Assembly: GCF_006539525.1 (NCBI RefSeq)
Contig: NZ_BJNE01000007.1
Coordinates: forward strand, 99,962-163,961
Length of the DNA stretch: 64,000 nt
Direction: 5' to 3'
DNA from: Glutamicibacter nicotianae
Lineage (GTDB): Bacteria; Actinomycetota; Actinomycetes; Actinomycetales; Micrococcaceae
Shown here: positions 1-9,007 of the stretch, one piece after another
How positions within the stretch are numbered: position 1 is the stretch's first letter
How the letters are laid out: each line of letters starts with the position of its first letter
Notes under the pieces: generated by a model
The model's database searches: none
Told to the model about the DNA's origin: nothing
What the model saw: only the letters and a program-made list of their open reading frames with translations
Program-made: the position numbers and the translations under genes

Positions 1-1274
1 GTAGGGCACGGGATCTGGCGCATGTACTGCTCGTAGCGGTCGCGCGCGTGGTCGGATTCGGTCTCCTGGTGCTTGCGGTGCACATAGGAGATGACGCCCT
101 CGAAGCCGGTGGAGTACTTGCGTTCGCGGCCGAAGCGGTTCTTGTACTGCACGACCACCTTGTGGTCCTTGCCGTTGAGGATCGCTTCGCGGGCGGCCGC
201 CGGCAGGTCCTGCCAGCGGGTGTCCATGGTGAAGCCGAGCTCATTGCCCAGGCCCTCGATCAGCCGGTTCCAGTATTCGGTGGTGGCCTTGCCCAGCGAC
301 CATGGGGCGATCGCGCCCTCGGCCAGGGTGACCTCGGCATCCGGTACGATCAGGTGCTCGTCGACTTCCAGCTTGGTGCCGATGCCGGAGCAGGCCGAGC
401 AGGCACCGAACGGGTTGTTGAAGGAGAACGTGCGCGGTTCGATCTCGTCGATGGCCAGCGGGTGCTCATTGGGGCAGGCCAGGTTCTCGGAGAACGCGCG
501 CACGCGCTTCGGGTCATCGGCGTCCAGGTCGACGAAGTCGGCCAGCACGCGGCCTTCGGCAATGCCCAGGGCGGTTTCGATGGAGTCAGTCAGGCGCTGG
601 CGGGCGTCTTCCTTGATGGCCAGGCGGTCCACCACCACCTCGATGGTGTGCTTGACCTGCTTGGCCAGCTTCGGCGGATCGTTCAGCTGGATGGTTTCAC
701 CGTCCACCCGGGCACGGGCGAAGCCCTTGGAGGAAAGCTCGGCGAACAGGTCGACGAATTCGCCCTTGCGCGAGCGCACCACCGGGGCGAGGATCTGGAA
801 ACGGGTCTTCTCCGGAAGCTCCATCAGCTGGTCGACGATCTGCTGCGGAGTCTGCTTGGAGATCGGTTCGTGGCAGATCGGGCAATGCGGACGGCCCACA
901 CGCGCCCAGAGCAGGCGCATGTAGTCGTACACTTCGGTAATCGTGCCCACGGTGGAGCGCGGGTTGCGGCTGGTCGACTTCTGGTCGATGGACACCGCTG
1001 GCGACAGGCCCTCGATGAAATCCACATCCGGCTTGTCCACCTGGCCGAGGAACATGCGGGCGTAGGCGGAGAGGGATTCGACGTAGCGGCGCTGGCCTTC
1101 GGCGAAGATGGTGTCGAAGGCCAAGGAGGACTTGCCCGAACCGGACAGGCCGGTGAAGACGATCATCGCGTCACGCGGCAGATCAATGTCCACGTTCTTC
1201 AGGTTGTGCTCGCGAGCCCCCTTGACGACCAGGCGAGTCAGATCTGTTCTCTTGCTCTCTGCAGTAATAGCCAC
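1..1274 (-). CDS. uvrA: UvrABC excinuclease ATPase subunit UvrA (5' part only)
   Basis: Damage-recognition ATPase of nucleotide excision repair, which loads UvrB on lesions. Only the first 424 or so codons are present; the gene runs off the left edge (full UvrA is about 950 residues). The start is GTG at 1274-1272, giving [15 protein letters not shown]. The first Walker [10 protein letters not shown], is at residues 42-50, followed by the family-typical [20 protein letters not shown]. The [17 protein letters not shown] segment and the CPIC and CSAC cysteine pairs of the inserted domains are visible. No strong Shine-Dalgarno precedes the GTG, so the start could be leaderless. A LexA-like box lies 26 bp upstream (1300-1315), fitting SOS control. 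Identification is secure; the exact start is less so. Confidence 0.96.
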   Translation of the reverse strand, partial: MAITAESKRTDLTRLVVKGAREHNLKNVDIDLPRDAMIVFTGLSGSGKSSLAFDTIFAEGQRRYVESLSAYARMFLGQVDKPDVDFIEGLSPAVSIDQKSTSRNPRSTVGTITEVYDYMRLLWARVGRPHCPICHEPISKQTPQQIVDQLMELPEKTRFQILAPVVRSRKGEFVDLFAELSSKGFARARVDGETIQLNDPPKLAKQVKHTIEVVVDRLAIKEDARQRLTDSIETALGIAEGRVLADFVDLDADDPKRVRAFSENLACPNEHPLAIDEIEPRTFSFNNPFGACSACSGIGTKLEVDEHLIVPDAEVTLAEGAIAPWSLGKATTEYWNRLIEGLGNELGFTMDTRWQDLPAAAREAILNGKDHKVVVQYKNRFGRERKYSTGFEGVISYVHRKHQETESDHARDRYEQYMRQIPCP

Positions 1275-1299
1275 GAAGCAATACTAATCGAAAACTGCT

Positions 1300-1315
1300 T
1301 CGAATACATGTACGA
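1300..1315 (-). promoter_or_regulatory. Probable LexA (SOS) box upstream of uvrA
   Basis: The palindrome TCGAATACATGTACGA matches the actinobacterial SOS box TCGAA(A/C)ANNTGTTCGA at 14 of 16 positions. It sits 26 bp upstream of the uvrA GTG, where a repressor would cover the promoter. uvrA is a classic LexA target. The match was judged by eye, without a weight-matrix score. Confidence 0.65.
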
Positions 1316-1503
1316 ATGGACGCATCTCACAGTTAAATCTGGAAACCCCTGATCCGGTGCTCGGCGAGCGCCCCACGCCACCGCCCAAACAAGTCCAGGC
1401 GCTGGACTGCCAACAAGGCACCGCCCGCGAATGACTGCTGGGCTGTTCGCTCGCGGGCAGTCCGCCGCCTCCATTCGGCACCCCGAGCACGGCGCCCTGG
1501 ACA

Positions 1504-3062
1504 CTAGTTATCGACGGATTCCGGGGCTGGATCGGTGGCAGACGGCATGGTGTAAGCGGTCAACCCCTTTTCACCTTCCAGGACCACGGTGGCGCTTTCC
1601 TGGTAGCCGGCCCGCTGGAATTCGGCGAACAACGGCAATTGATCGCTCTTCTTGCGAGTATCGCGGTCGCAGGACTGGACTGCCGTTGCCGGCAACAGGT
1701 TCGCGGTGTCCTTGTCATTGCCCGAGCGTTACACGTCGACGCCGTCAAGTTCCATGGTGCATAGCACGGCTTGCCCCAATCCCTGCTCAATTCCGACGGC
1801 TTCGCCGCTGTCGATGTCGACGACCTGCGCGCCTTCGGCTAGCGGCAAGACCACTGAGTTGTCACCGGCCAGGAATTGCTGCTGCAAGCGCAGTTTCTCC
1901 ACCAGTTCCTTGTCGGCCATATCCGGCATGGGGAAACTCCACTTTTCCTTGCCGCTGTGGACATCGATGCCGACGAAATTTCCCTCGAAGTTCTTGATGC
2001 CGCCGAGCTTGGCAGTGCCATCATCTTGGGCATTAACTTCGGCAGTACCGGAATTGATCTGGCAGGTCACCAGGGTGCTGCCGGTGTGAACGCCGTGCAG
2101 ATCGAGGATGCCCAAGCAGGAGTAATCCGCGCCGGGCAACAACCAACGGCCATCGCCGGTCTGCGGGTCAAGCCCCACCAGCATGGAATCCGTTGCCATA
2201 TCCCACTCGAAATCCCTCCCGCCGAGTTCAAACAGGTAGAAGGCGCGATTGCCGGAGCCCACCAATGTACTTCGTTCCCCATCGAAGGTCTCCCCAAGCC
2301 CAGCCTCCGCTCGTGGAGTAGTGCTCATCGTAGATTTGTTCGTACTCCTTGTTCCACGCCAGAGCCCCCTCATGGGCATAGCTCAGGACCGACCTGCCGG
2401 ATTCCTGGTCGCTGGAGATGGAAAGCCCTTCACCGAGATAGTAGTCCTCGAGATTTTTCTTCGGATCAGGCATTTCGATGGGCTTCCTTGCCTTCTTCCA
2501 GCTGTTCGATTGCCAGTCGTAGTAGTAGTCGACGTTACCGCCCGTGTCAGGGCTTGCTGCCAACATGCACCAGGTATTGCCGCATTTGCCGGGGCGGTCA
2601 ATGTCGTAGAGGGATCCTGGATCCTTTGGAGACGCGTTGCCCGGTTTTCAGGTCGAGCACCGCGGGCCGCACCTTATCCTTCTCCACCAGCTGCAGCAAC
2701 GACACGTATTTCTCGCCGTTGTTTTCCACCACGCTGACCTCGAAGGCAATGCCGGACGGCGTGTTGCCGACTTCGGACTTCCGCTTCCAGACTTCTTCCC
2801 CGGTGGCCAGGTCCCGGGCTACGAGATAGGGAGTTTTGCCCACCAGGGTGTCGGCAAGCACGATATTCCCAGCCTCGTCGACGTGGGCTTCGGAGAGCAG
2901 CTTGTCCTTGCGGTCCGCACTTGCTCCTGCCCCAGATCCTGCACGGGCTGTTCGGTCTCAGTGGCGGAAAATCCGGCCAGGGCGCCCAAGAGCAGGGCGG
3001 CACCCAGACCGGCGCCCATCTGGCGCTGGCGGTGTGCGGTGTGCGGTGTTGAAAGTGCTCAT
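1504..3062 (-). pseudogene. Frameshifted secreted PQQ-type beta-propeller protein
   Basis: One protein of roughly 500 residues can be followed only by changing frame several times. An ATG at 3062 (MSTFNTAHR) should lead to a signal segment, MGAGLGAALLLGALAGFSAT, but that lies in another frame (from 3019). The body then continues in separate frames: 2861-2598 (LVARDLATGEEVWKR), from about 2620 to about 2310 (YYYDWQSNSWKKARK), about 2310-1729 (LVGLDPQTGDGRWLLPG, VGIDVHSGKEKWSFP) and 1695-1504 (the C-terminus). The repeated 'D..TG...W' strands are typical of PQQ-like or WD40-like propellers. At least five frame changes are needed, so the gene is inactive unless the sequence contains errors. Its original function is unknown; many such actinobacterial proteins are exported. 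Confidence 0.75.
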
Positions 3063-3177
3063 GGGCGAACTCCCGAATATCCGGTGCTCATTCTCAGGTG
3101 CGGACGCGTGATGTGCGTGTGTGGTGTTGCGTGCAGTCGACCAGAATCGCTGCTGGGACCTGGTCGACGCCGTCGGC

Positions 3178-3555
3178 TTATTGCGGCAGCGAGCTGAAAG
3201 CCGCTCTGAGGTACTTCACCGCGGTTTCCTCGTCCACCGACCACTGCTGCGCGATCCGCGCCAGGTCTGCGGCGGCATCGCTGACTTCCTGCTCGGCCCG
3301 GTCCTCGGCGGCCTGGATGACCGTGCCGTGGCGTCCGCGGGTGACGACCGCACCCTGGAGTTCGAGCTCCTTGTACACCTTGGCCACGGTATTGACCGCC
3401 AAACCGAGGGTGCCGGCGAGCGCGCGCACCGAGGGAAGCTTGGTGCCCGGAGCAAGCTTGCCCTCGGCGACGGCCGTCAGGATTTGCTCGCGGACTTGCT
3501 GGTAGGGAGCCACCGTGGACTCCGTGTCCACGCGCAGGAAGGGCAACTCGGTCAT
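3178..3555 (-). CDS. GntR-family (YtrA-like) transcriptional regulator
   Basis: A 125-residue DNA-binding regulator. The N-terminal winged helix-turn-helix covers about residues 15-80: PYQQVREQILTAVAEGKL, GTKLPSVRALAGTLGLAVNT and VYKELELQGAVVTRGRHGT. The GntR signature with the LPSVR motif is intact. The C-terminal tail is only about 45 residues and helical, which is the YtrA type. These usually control ABC transporters or cell-envelope functions. I chose the ATG at 3555 (MTELPFLRVD) because the frame upstream overlaps the divergent hydrolase gene and looks non-coding. No ABC transporter lies nearby, so the target is unknown. Confidence 0.9.
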   Translation of the reverse strand: MTELPFLRVDTESTVAPYQQVREQILTAVAEGKLAPGTKLPSVRALAGTLGLAVNTVAKVYKELELQGAVVTRGRHGTVIQAAEDRAEQEVSDAAADLARIAQQWSVDEETAVKYLRAAFSSLPQ

Positions 3556-3634
3556 GCGATGTTCCGTTTCGTCGTGTGCTTCATGTCTCTCGAGCCTATC
3601 GTGTGGCGGACCGGTTTCACCGTAGTCTGGAGGA

Positions 3635-4294
3635 ATGAATGAACTACAGCTAGATGACTTCAGTGTTCGCTGGATTTCGGTTTCGGACATGTCCAACAAC
3701 GTGTACGTCGTGACCGACAAGGGCAGCGGACAGCAAATATTGATCGACGCCGCGGATGACTTCCCGGCCATCCAGGACTTGCTGGCAGCGGCTGCGGCCG
3801 ACACGCCGAAGGGCGAAGTGCAGGTCACCACGATCGCCACGACCCATCAGCACTGGGACCACGTGCGCGCCCTGTCCGACGCGGTGGCCGCCTACCCGGT
3901 CCCTACCTATGCGGGGGCCGATGATGTCGCCGGCATCCTGGAGGAATCCGGCGTGCAGGTGGCGCACCCGCTCTCCCATGGCGATCAAATCCAGTTGGGC
4001 GAGGTCACGCTCGAAGCAATCCACCTGCGTGGCCACACCCCTGGCTCCATTGCATTCGCGCTCGCGGATTCTTCCGGACAGCACATCATCCTCACTGGGG
4101 ACAGTCTTTTCCCCGGAGGCGTAGGGAACACATGGAAGGATCCAGAGCGTTTCGCGTCGCTCTATGCCGATGTCACCTCCCGCATCTTCGACCGGTTCCC
4201 GGATGAGACGGTGATCCTTCCGGGCCATGGTGATGGCACCACGCTGGGCGCCGAACGCCCCTCACTGCCCGAGTGGCTGGAGCGCGGCTGGTAG
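3635..4294 (+). CDS. Metallo-beta-lactamase-fold hydrolase (glyoxalase II-like)
   Basis: A 219-residue cytosolic hydrolase. The metal-binding motif appears as THQHWDH (about residues 70-76), with further ligands in LRGHTPGS and LTGDSLFPGG, and HGDGT near the C-terminus. This is the short hydroxyacylglutathione-hydrolase-like form. The natural substrate cannot be read from sequence. The ATG at 3635 follows CTGGAGGA, a strong ribosome binding site at short spacing. It is divergent from the gntR gene with an 79-nt gap, so the two promoters may be linked. Confidence 0.9.
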   Translation: MNELQLDDFSVRWISVSDMSNNVYVVTDKGSGQQILIDAADDFPAIQDLLAAAAADTPKGEVQVTTIATTHQHWDHVRALSDAVAAYPVPTYAGADDVAGILEESGVQVAHPLSHGDQIQLGEVTLEAIHLRGHTPGSIAFALADSSGQHIILTGDSLFPGGVGNTWKDPERFASLYADVTSRIFDRFPDETVILPGHGDGTTLGAERPSLPEWLERGW

Positions 4295-4317
4295 GAGCTT
4301 GCAGCGGCTGCCACCGG

Positions 4318-4851
4318 CTATTTAGTCGGCGGCAGCTGCTGGTAGTACAACAGCATCCGCCAGCCGCTTCCCTGAAAGTTGTTGGCGGACCCGTGGCGTT
4401 CGTAGAAGCGCCGAGTTGCGGTGTCGTCCTCGTCCACGTTGATATGCAGTTCCAGGCTTCCGCGCAGCGCCAGTTCCTGCAGCAGGCAGTTGACGAGGGC
4501 CGAGCCGACGCTCCGGCCACGCAATGCGGGTTGCACGTAGAGTTCGTCAAGCACGGCCAGCGGCCCGTCGAAATAGATTGTGGGTCGCAGCGTGACCAGG
4601 GCATGCCCGACCAAGCCGCGTCCATTCCCCGCGACGATGGCGAAACACTGGTCTCCTGCCAGCATGGCCTCCAAGCGCCGTGCAACCACCGCAACAGGCG
4701 GGCATGGCGAATCGAATTCCCGATTGAAGTCCGCTTGCAAGCGGGCCAGGTTCAGGCTGTGCTCCGGTCCCGCAAGAAAGGCATCGTACGCGTGCGTGCA
4801 GAAAGTATGCTCCGTTTGGCTCCCCGGACGCCAGAGCCTGCAGGCCCGCAA
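4318..4851 (-). CDS. GNAT-family N-acetyltransferase
   Basis: An acetyl-CoA-dependent acyltransferase of up to 177 residues. The core is clear from LQADFNREFDSP onward. Motif A (acetyl-CoA binding) reads LDELYVQPALRGRSVGSALV, followed by VDEDDTATRRFYERHG, the usual motif B region. The first 35 residues from the TTG at 4851 do not look like a GNAT N-terminus (they are rich in Arg, Cys and His). The real start may be elsewhere, or a frameshift may have damaged the 5' end. The substrate is unknown. It lies downstream of, and on the same strand as, the methyltransferase gene. Confidence 0.75.
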   Translation of the reverse strand: MRACRLWRPGSQTEHTFCTHAYDAFLAGPEHSLNLARLQADFNREFDSPCPPVAVVARRLEAMLAGDQCFAIVAGNGRGLVGHALVTLRPTIYFDGPLAVLDELYVQPALRGRSVGSALVNCLLQELALRGSLELHINVDEDDTATRRFYERHGSANNFQGSGWRMLLYYQQLPPTK

Positions 4852-4869
4852 CGTCCCGGATGAGCGGTG

Positions 4870-5661
4870 TCAGCCGAGCTTGTGGCCAACCATGAAGATC
4901 CGGCGGAACGGGAAGTTCGTCAAGATGGTTCCATCCTGCGAGGTGAATGAAGGGTAGTGGACGGAGACTTCGGCACGGTAGTCGTTCTCGAACTCCAGAT
5001 AGTCTTCTTGTCCCAGCGCGTGCCGAACGGGCAGCAACGCGGTACCGCGAACCCAATTCAGGATCGGGTCCTCACCTGCTAGCAGCTGGTGGTACGTGGT
5101 CTCCCAGACATTAGCCTGGAACCCCGCGTCCAGGAAGATCCGTTGGTATTCATCCGGCTCGCCGACCACGTCCTCATGGCGCAGCACCCCTGCCAGCTTT
5201 CCGGACCACTTCGGGCTGTCGGCCACTGCGCGCATTACCGCATGCGAGGGTGAACCGAAATTGCCCGGGACCTGGATAGCCACGTTCGCACCGGGCCTCA
5301 GGTTGACCAGCCATCCTGCCAGCAACTCGCGATGCCCAGGAAGCCACTGCAGCATGGCGTTGGAGAACAACAGGTCCGTATCGGCGTCAGGGATCCACTG
5401 CGTGGCGTCGGCCAGTGCGAAGCCCAGATTCTCCTCGTGCTCGCTCTGCGAAGCCCGCGCGATCATCTCTGGCGAGGAATCCAGTCCGGTGACCTTCGCC
5501 TGCGGCCAGCGCTGGGCCAGCAGCCGGGTCATATTTCCCGGGCCGCAGCCCAGATCGATGATCTTCGACGCCTCGACCCCTGCCAGCTGTCCCAGCAAAT
5601 CCTTGTATGGGCGGCCGCGGTAGTCGGAGAATTCAGTGTATTTCGTCGGATCCCATTTCAT
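4870..5661 (-). CDS. tam: Trans-aconitate 2-methyltransferase homologue
   Basis: A SAM-dependent methyltransferase of 263 residues. The start MKWDPTKYTEFSDYRGRPYKDLL and the phrase IDLGCGPGNMTRLLAQRWP (motif I, about residues 36-54) are characteristic of Tam, which methylates trans-aconitate, a by-product inhibitor of aconitase. ALADATQWIPD and SNAMLQWLPGH form motifs II and III. The length matches the family (about 250-260). The assignment rests on remembered family features; a generic small-molecule methyltransferase is the alternative. The acetyltransferase gene follows 18 nt downstream. Confidence 0.85.
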   Translation of the reverse strand: MKWDPTKYTEFSDYRGRPYKDLLGQLAGVEASKIIDLGCGPGNMTRLLAQRWPQAKVTGLDSSPEMIARASQSEHEENLGFALADATQWIPDADTDLLFSNAMLQWLPGHRELLAGWLVNLRPGANVAIQVPGNFGSPSHAVMRAVADSPKWSGKLAGVLRHEDVVGEPDEYQRIFLDAGFQANVWETTYHQLLAGEDPILNWVRGTALLPVRHALGQEDYLEFENDYRAEVSVHYPSFTSQDGTILTNFPFRRIFMVGHKLG

Positions 5662-5738
5662 GTTCCTGAGCCTAAACCCGAGGCGCAGGCAACATCCAGC
5701 CCCCAGTCGTAGTTCTCAACCGATAGGCTAGGAACATC

Positions 5739-8270
5739 ATGTTGCTCACCGATTATCTGCCAGCAGACACCAAGAACGTATCCGACGACGAAATCTACGA
5801 GGCTTTCGGCCAGTGGGTGGCGACGCGCGGCATCAGCCTCTACCCCGCACAGGACGAAGCGTCGATGGCGCTGGCCGGCGGCAACAACGTCATCCTGGCC
5901 ACCCCCACCGGGTCGGGGAAGTCCATGGTTGCCATCGCTGCGCACTTCTATGCCATGGCCCGAGACCAGATCAGTTTCTACACTGCGCCCATCAAGGCCC
6001 TGGTCTCCGAGAAGTTCTTCGACTTGTGCAAGATCTTCGGCGCGGAGAACGTCGGCATGGTCACCGGCGACTCCTCGGTGAACGCCGACGCCCCGATCAT
6101 CTGCTGCACCGCAGAGATCCTGGCCAACATCGCCCTGCGCGAAGGCTCCAAGGCCGACGTGGGCTGCGTGATCATGGACGAATTCCACTTCTACGCCGAT
6201 CCACAGCGTGGCTGGGCCTGGCAGGTTCCGCTGATCGAGCTGCCGCAGGCGCAGTTCCTGCTGATGAGCGCAACCCTGGGCGACGTCACCCGCTTCGAGA
6301 AGGAACTCGAAGAACGCACCGGCAAGACCACGGTCACGGTCGCGCACACCGAGCGTCCGATCCCATTGCACTTCTACTACTCCATGGACCCGGTGCAGGA
6401 AGCCGTGGAGGAACTGATCAAGACCAAGCAGGTCCCGATCTACATCGTGCACTTTTCCCAGCTCGATGCCATCGACCGCGCGACCGGGCTGATGAGCGTG
6501 AATGTGGCCACGCGCGAGGAGAAGGAAAAGATCTCCGAGATGATCGGCGGCTTCCGCTTCGCCGCAGGATTCGGCAAGACGCTGAACCGCCTGGTCCGCC
6601 ACGGCATTGGCATCCACCACGCCGGCATGCTGCCCAAGTACCGCCGTCTGGTCGAACAACTGGCCCAGGCAGGCCTGCTCAAGGTCATCTGCGGCACCGA
6701 TACCCTGGGCGTGGGCATCAACGTGCCGATCCGCACCGTGGTGATCACTGCCCTGTCCAAATTCGACGGCACCCGCACCCGCATCGTCAATGCCCGCGAA
6801 TTCCACCAGATTGCCGGCCGCGCCGGACGCGCCGGGTTCGATACTGCAGGCACCGTGCTGGTGCAGGCCCCGGAGCATGCGATCGAGAACCACAAGGCCA
6901 TGGAAAAGGCCCTGAAGAAGCATGGCGAGGGCTCGTCCAAGCTCAAGCAGATCCCGAAGAAGAAGCCGCCGCAGAACTTCGTGACCTGGGGCGAGAAGAC
7001 TTTCGAGAAGATCGTCGAGGCCGCCCCCGAAACGCTGAAGTCCTCCTTCCAGGTCTCGCACTCGATGCTGCTGAACCTGCTCGAACGCGAAGACAACGCG
7101 TTCGAGGCCGCTGTGCGCCTGCTCAGCGAAAACCACGAGACCCCGGCCGCGCAGCGCAAGCTCAAGAAGCGCGCCATCGGCATCCTGCGAGAACTGATCG
7201 CCACCGAGGTAGTGGTGCGCCGCGAGCAGCCCGACGAATACGGCAACTGGTATGAGCTGACCGTGCACCTGCAGCAGAACTTCGCGCTGAACCAGCCGCT
7301 CTCTCCCTTCGCGCTGGCCGCCCTGGACCTGCTGGACCCGGATTCCGCCAGCTACGCGCTGGATGTCGTTTCGGTGATCGAGGCGACCTTGGAAAAGCCG
7401 CGCCAGGTGCTCTCCGGCCAGGAGAAGAAGGCCCGCGGAGAGGCCATTGCCGCGATGAAGGCCGAAGGAATGGACTACAACGACCGCATGAACGCGCTGG
7501 ATGAGGTCACCTACCCGATGCCGCTGGCCGAGAAGCTGGAGAGCGCGTTCGAGCAGTACCGTTCTGGTGCGCCGTGGCTGGCCGATTTCGAGCTGGCACC
7601 CAAGTCGATCGTCCGCGACATGTACGAACGCGCCATGGGCTTCTCCGATTTCGTCCAGTACTACCAGCTGGCCCGCTCCGAGGGCGTGCTGCTGCGCTAC
7701 CTCACCGACGCGTACAAGGCCCTGCGCCAGACCGTCCCGCAGGATGCTCTGCGCGAGGATCTCGAAGACCTCATCGAGTGGCTGGGCGAAATGATCCGCC
7801 AGATCGACTCCTCGCTGCTCGACGAGTGGGAAGAGCTCTCCCGCGGCGAGCTGCACGAGGAAACCGAAACCGCACCGCCTCCGGCACCGGAAAAGCTGAC
7901 CAGCAATGTGCGGGCCTTCCGGGTGATGGTCCGCAACGAGATGTTCCGCCGCGTGAAGCTCTTCGCTGACGAGCAAGACAAGGCGCTGGGCGAACTCGAT
8001 GAGCACAACGGATTCGACGCGGATGCCTGGGCCGATGCGATGGATGGCTACTTCGATGAGCACGATGACATCGATGACGGTCCGGTTGGACGCAGCTCCA
8101 AGCTGTTCATCGTCAAGGAATTGCCTAACCGCATCTGGGAAGTACGCCAGGTCTTCGCTGACCCTTCCGAGCACCACGACTGGGGTATTTCCGCGACCAT
8201 CTCGCTGGATGACTCGGACGAGGTAGGCGAACCGGTGGTTACCGTGACCTCCGTGGGCCGTCTGGACTAG
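5739..8270 (+). CDS. DEAD/DEAH-box helicase with DUF3516 C-terminal region
   Basis: A superfamily 2 (Ski2-like) helicase of 843 residues. Walker A is TPTGSGKSMVAIAA (about residues 57-70), Walker B is IMDEFHFYADP, motif III is LMSATLGD, and motif VI is HQIAGRAGRAG. The C-terminal half (from about residue 400) matches the actinobacterial DUF3516 arrangement. The predicted role is RNA unwinding or turnover; the exact substrate is unknown. It is followed 2 nt later by the Nudix gene, so the two are probably co-transcribed. Start ATG MLLTDYLPADTKN. The long open frame on the opposite strand is a G+C-bias shadow. Confidence 0.93.
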   Translation: MLLTDYLPADTKNVSDDEIYEAFGQWVATRGISLYPAQDEASMALAGGNNVILATPTGSGKSMVAIAAHFYAMARDQISFYTAPIKALVSEKFFDLCKIFGAENVGMVTGDSSVNADAPIICCTAEILANIALREGSKADVGCVIMDEFHFYADPQRGWAWQVPLIELPQAQFLLMSATLGDVTRFEKELEERTGKTTVTVAHTERPIPLHFYYSMDPVQEAVEELIKTKQVPIYIVHFSQLDAIDRATGLMSVNVATREEKEKISEMIGGFRFAAGFGKTLNRLVRHGIGIHHAGMLPKYRRLVEQLAQAGLLKVICGTDTLGVGINVPIRTVVITALSKFDGTRTRIVNAREFHQIAGRAGRAGFDTAGTVLVQAPEHAIENHKAMEKALKKHGEGSSKLKQIPKKKPPQNFVTWGEKTFEKIVEAAPETLKSSFQVSHSMLLNLLEREDNAFEAAVRLLSENHETPAAQRKLKKRAIGILRELIATEVVVRREQPDEYGNWYELTVHLQQNFALNQPLSPFALAALDLLDPDSASYALDVVSVIEATLEKPRQVLSGQEKKARGEAIAAMKAEGMDYNDRMNALDEVTYPMPLAEKLESAFEQYRSGAPWLADFELAPKSIVRDMYERAMGFSDFVQYYQLARSEGVLLRYLTDAYKALRQTVPQDALREDLEDLIEWLGEMIRQIDSSLLDEWEELSRGELHEETETAPPPAPEKLTSNVRAFRVMVRNEMFRRVKLFADEQDKALGELDEHNGFDADAWADAMDGYFDEHDDIDDGPVGRSSKLFIVKELPNRIWEVRQVFADPSEHHDWGISATISLDDSDEVGEPVVTVTSVGRLD

Positions 8271-8272
8271 GC

Positions 8273-8728
8273 ATGAAGGCGATCAGCTACGTCATCTTGC
8301 AACACCGCGATGAGGTTTTGCTGCAGCTGCGCCAAGGAACCGGCTACATGGACGGGTACTGGAGCACTGCGGCCGCCGGGCATGTTGAGCCCGGCGAAGC
8401 TGCCCAGACCGCCGCCGTGCGTGAAGCCGGCGAAGAGCTGGGAATCCACATCGATCCGGCACAGCTTCAGCCGTTGTGCACGGTGCATCGTAACCAGCAA
8501 GCTGGCAGCTACGTGGATTTCTTCTTCCGCACCAGCCAGTGGGATGGTGTACCGAGACTTATGGAGCCGGAGCGAGCCGCGCAGCTGCGTTGGTTCCCGG
8601 TGGATGCCCTTCCGGATAACCTCGTTGAACAGGAAGATCTGGTACTTTCCAGGCTGGATTCCGACCTGCCGCCGATCCTTTCCATGGGATTCGGCACGGA
8701 AACGCCCCAGCCCCAACGTCTGGACTAG
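8273..8728 (+). CDS. Nudix hydrolase
   Basis: A pyrophosphohydrolase of 151 residues. The Nudix box is GHVEPGEAAQTAAVREAGEE, continuing LGI (GX5EX7REUXEEXGU), at about residues 39-61. It starts two bases after the helicase stop, so it is translationally coupled or at least co-transcribed. The YWSTAAAGHVEPGE context resembles small housekeeping Nudix enzymes acting on nucleotides. The substrate is not evident. A strong hairpin closes the unit at 8738-8783. Confidence 0.92.
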   Translation: MKAISYVILQHRDEVLLQLRQGTGYMDGYWSTAAAGHVEPGEAAQTAAVREAGEELGIHIDPAQLQPLCTVHRNQQAGSYVDFFFRTSQWDGVPRLMEPERAAQLRWFPVDALPDNLVEQEDLVLSRLDSDLPPILSMGFGTETPQPQRLD

Positions 8729-8737
8729 TCGCACACA

Positions 8738-8783
8738 ATGCCCGCAACATCCTGCCGGAAACCGGTAGCAATGTTGCGGGCAT
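8738..8783 (+). terminator. Hairpin after the helicase-Nudix unit
   Basis: ATGCCCGCAACAT (8738-8750) and ATGTTGCGGGCAT (8771-8783) form a perfect 13-bp stem around a 20-nt loop. No U-tract follows on either strand. It could be a factor-dependent terminator or an mRNA-stabilising end. Confidence 0.6.
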
Positions 8784-8800
8784 CGTCGTAGGGTGTGGCC

Positions 8801-8992
8801 ATGAATGGATTCAAGCTGCGCCTGCTTGGAGCAGGCATATTGCTGCTGGTCCTGATAGGGCTGCTCAGCGGTTGGTCGGAACTCTTTGCTTCCGGCGCAT
8901 GGGTCGCGACCGTTCTCCAACTCGGCCTGATATTCCTCGGCCTTGCCCTGATCTACCGCGGGGAGAACGCCGAGATGCCCGGGTCCGGCTAG
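8801..8992 (+). CDS. Small membrane protein, function unknown
   Basis: A 63-residue protein starting MNGFKLRLLGAGILLLVLIG. An in-frame GTG at 8795 would add two residues. Two hydrophobic segments (about residues 7-24 and 34-52) suggest a two-pass membrane protein with a short acidic C-terminus (YRGENAEMPGSG). It lies just after the 8738-8783 hairpin. I do not recognise a family, and the ATG has only a weak ribosome binding site. Confidence 0.5.
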   Translation: MNGFKLRLLGAGILLLVLIGLLSGWSELFASGAWVATVLQLGLIFLGLALIYRGENAEMPGSG

Positions 8993-9007
8993 CAACAGGT
9001 CTTAGCA

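Noticed and set aside
48..1352. Long plus-strand open frame opposite uvrA
   Set aside because: uvrA is unmistakable on the minus strand; the opposite frame arises from third-position G+C bias and has no family-like sequence.
5658..8177. 839-residue minus-strand open frame opposite the helicase
   Set aside because: It lies entirely over the DUF3516 helicase, which carries all helicase motifs; the composition is shadow-like with no recognisable domain.
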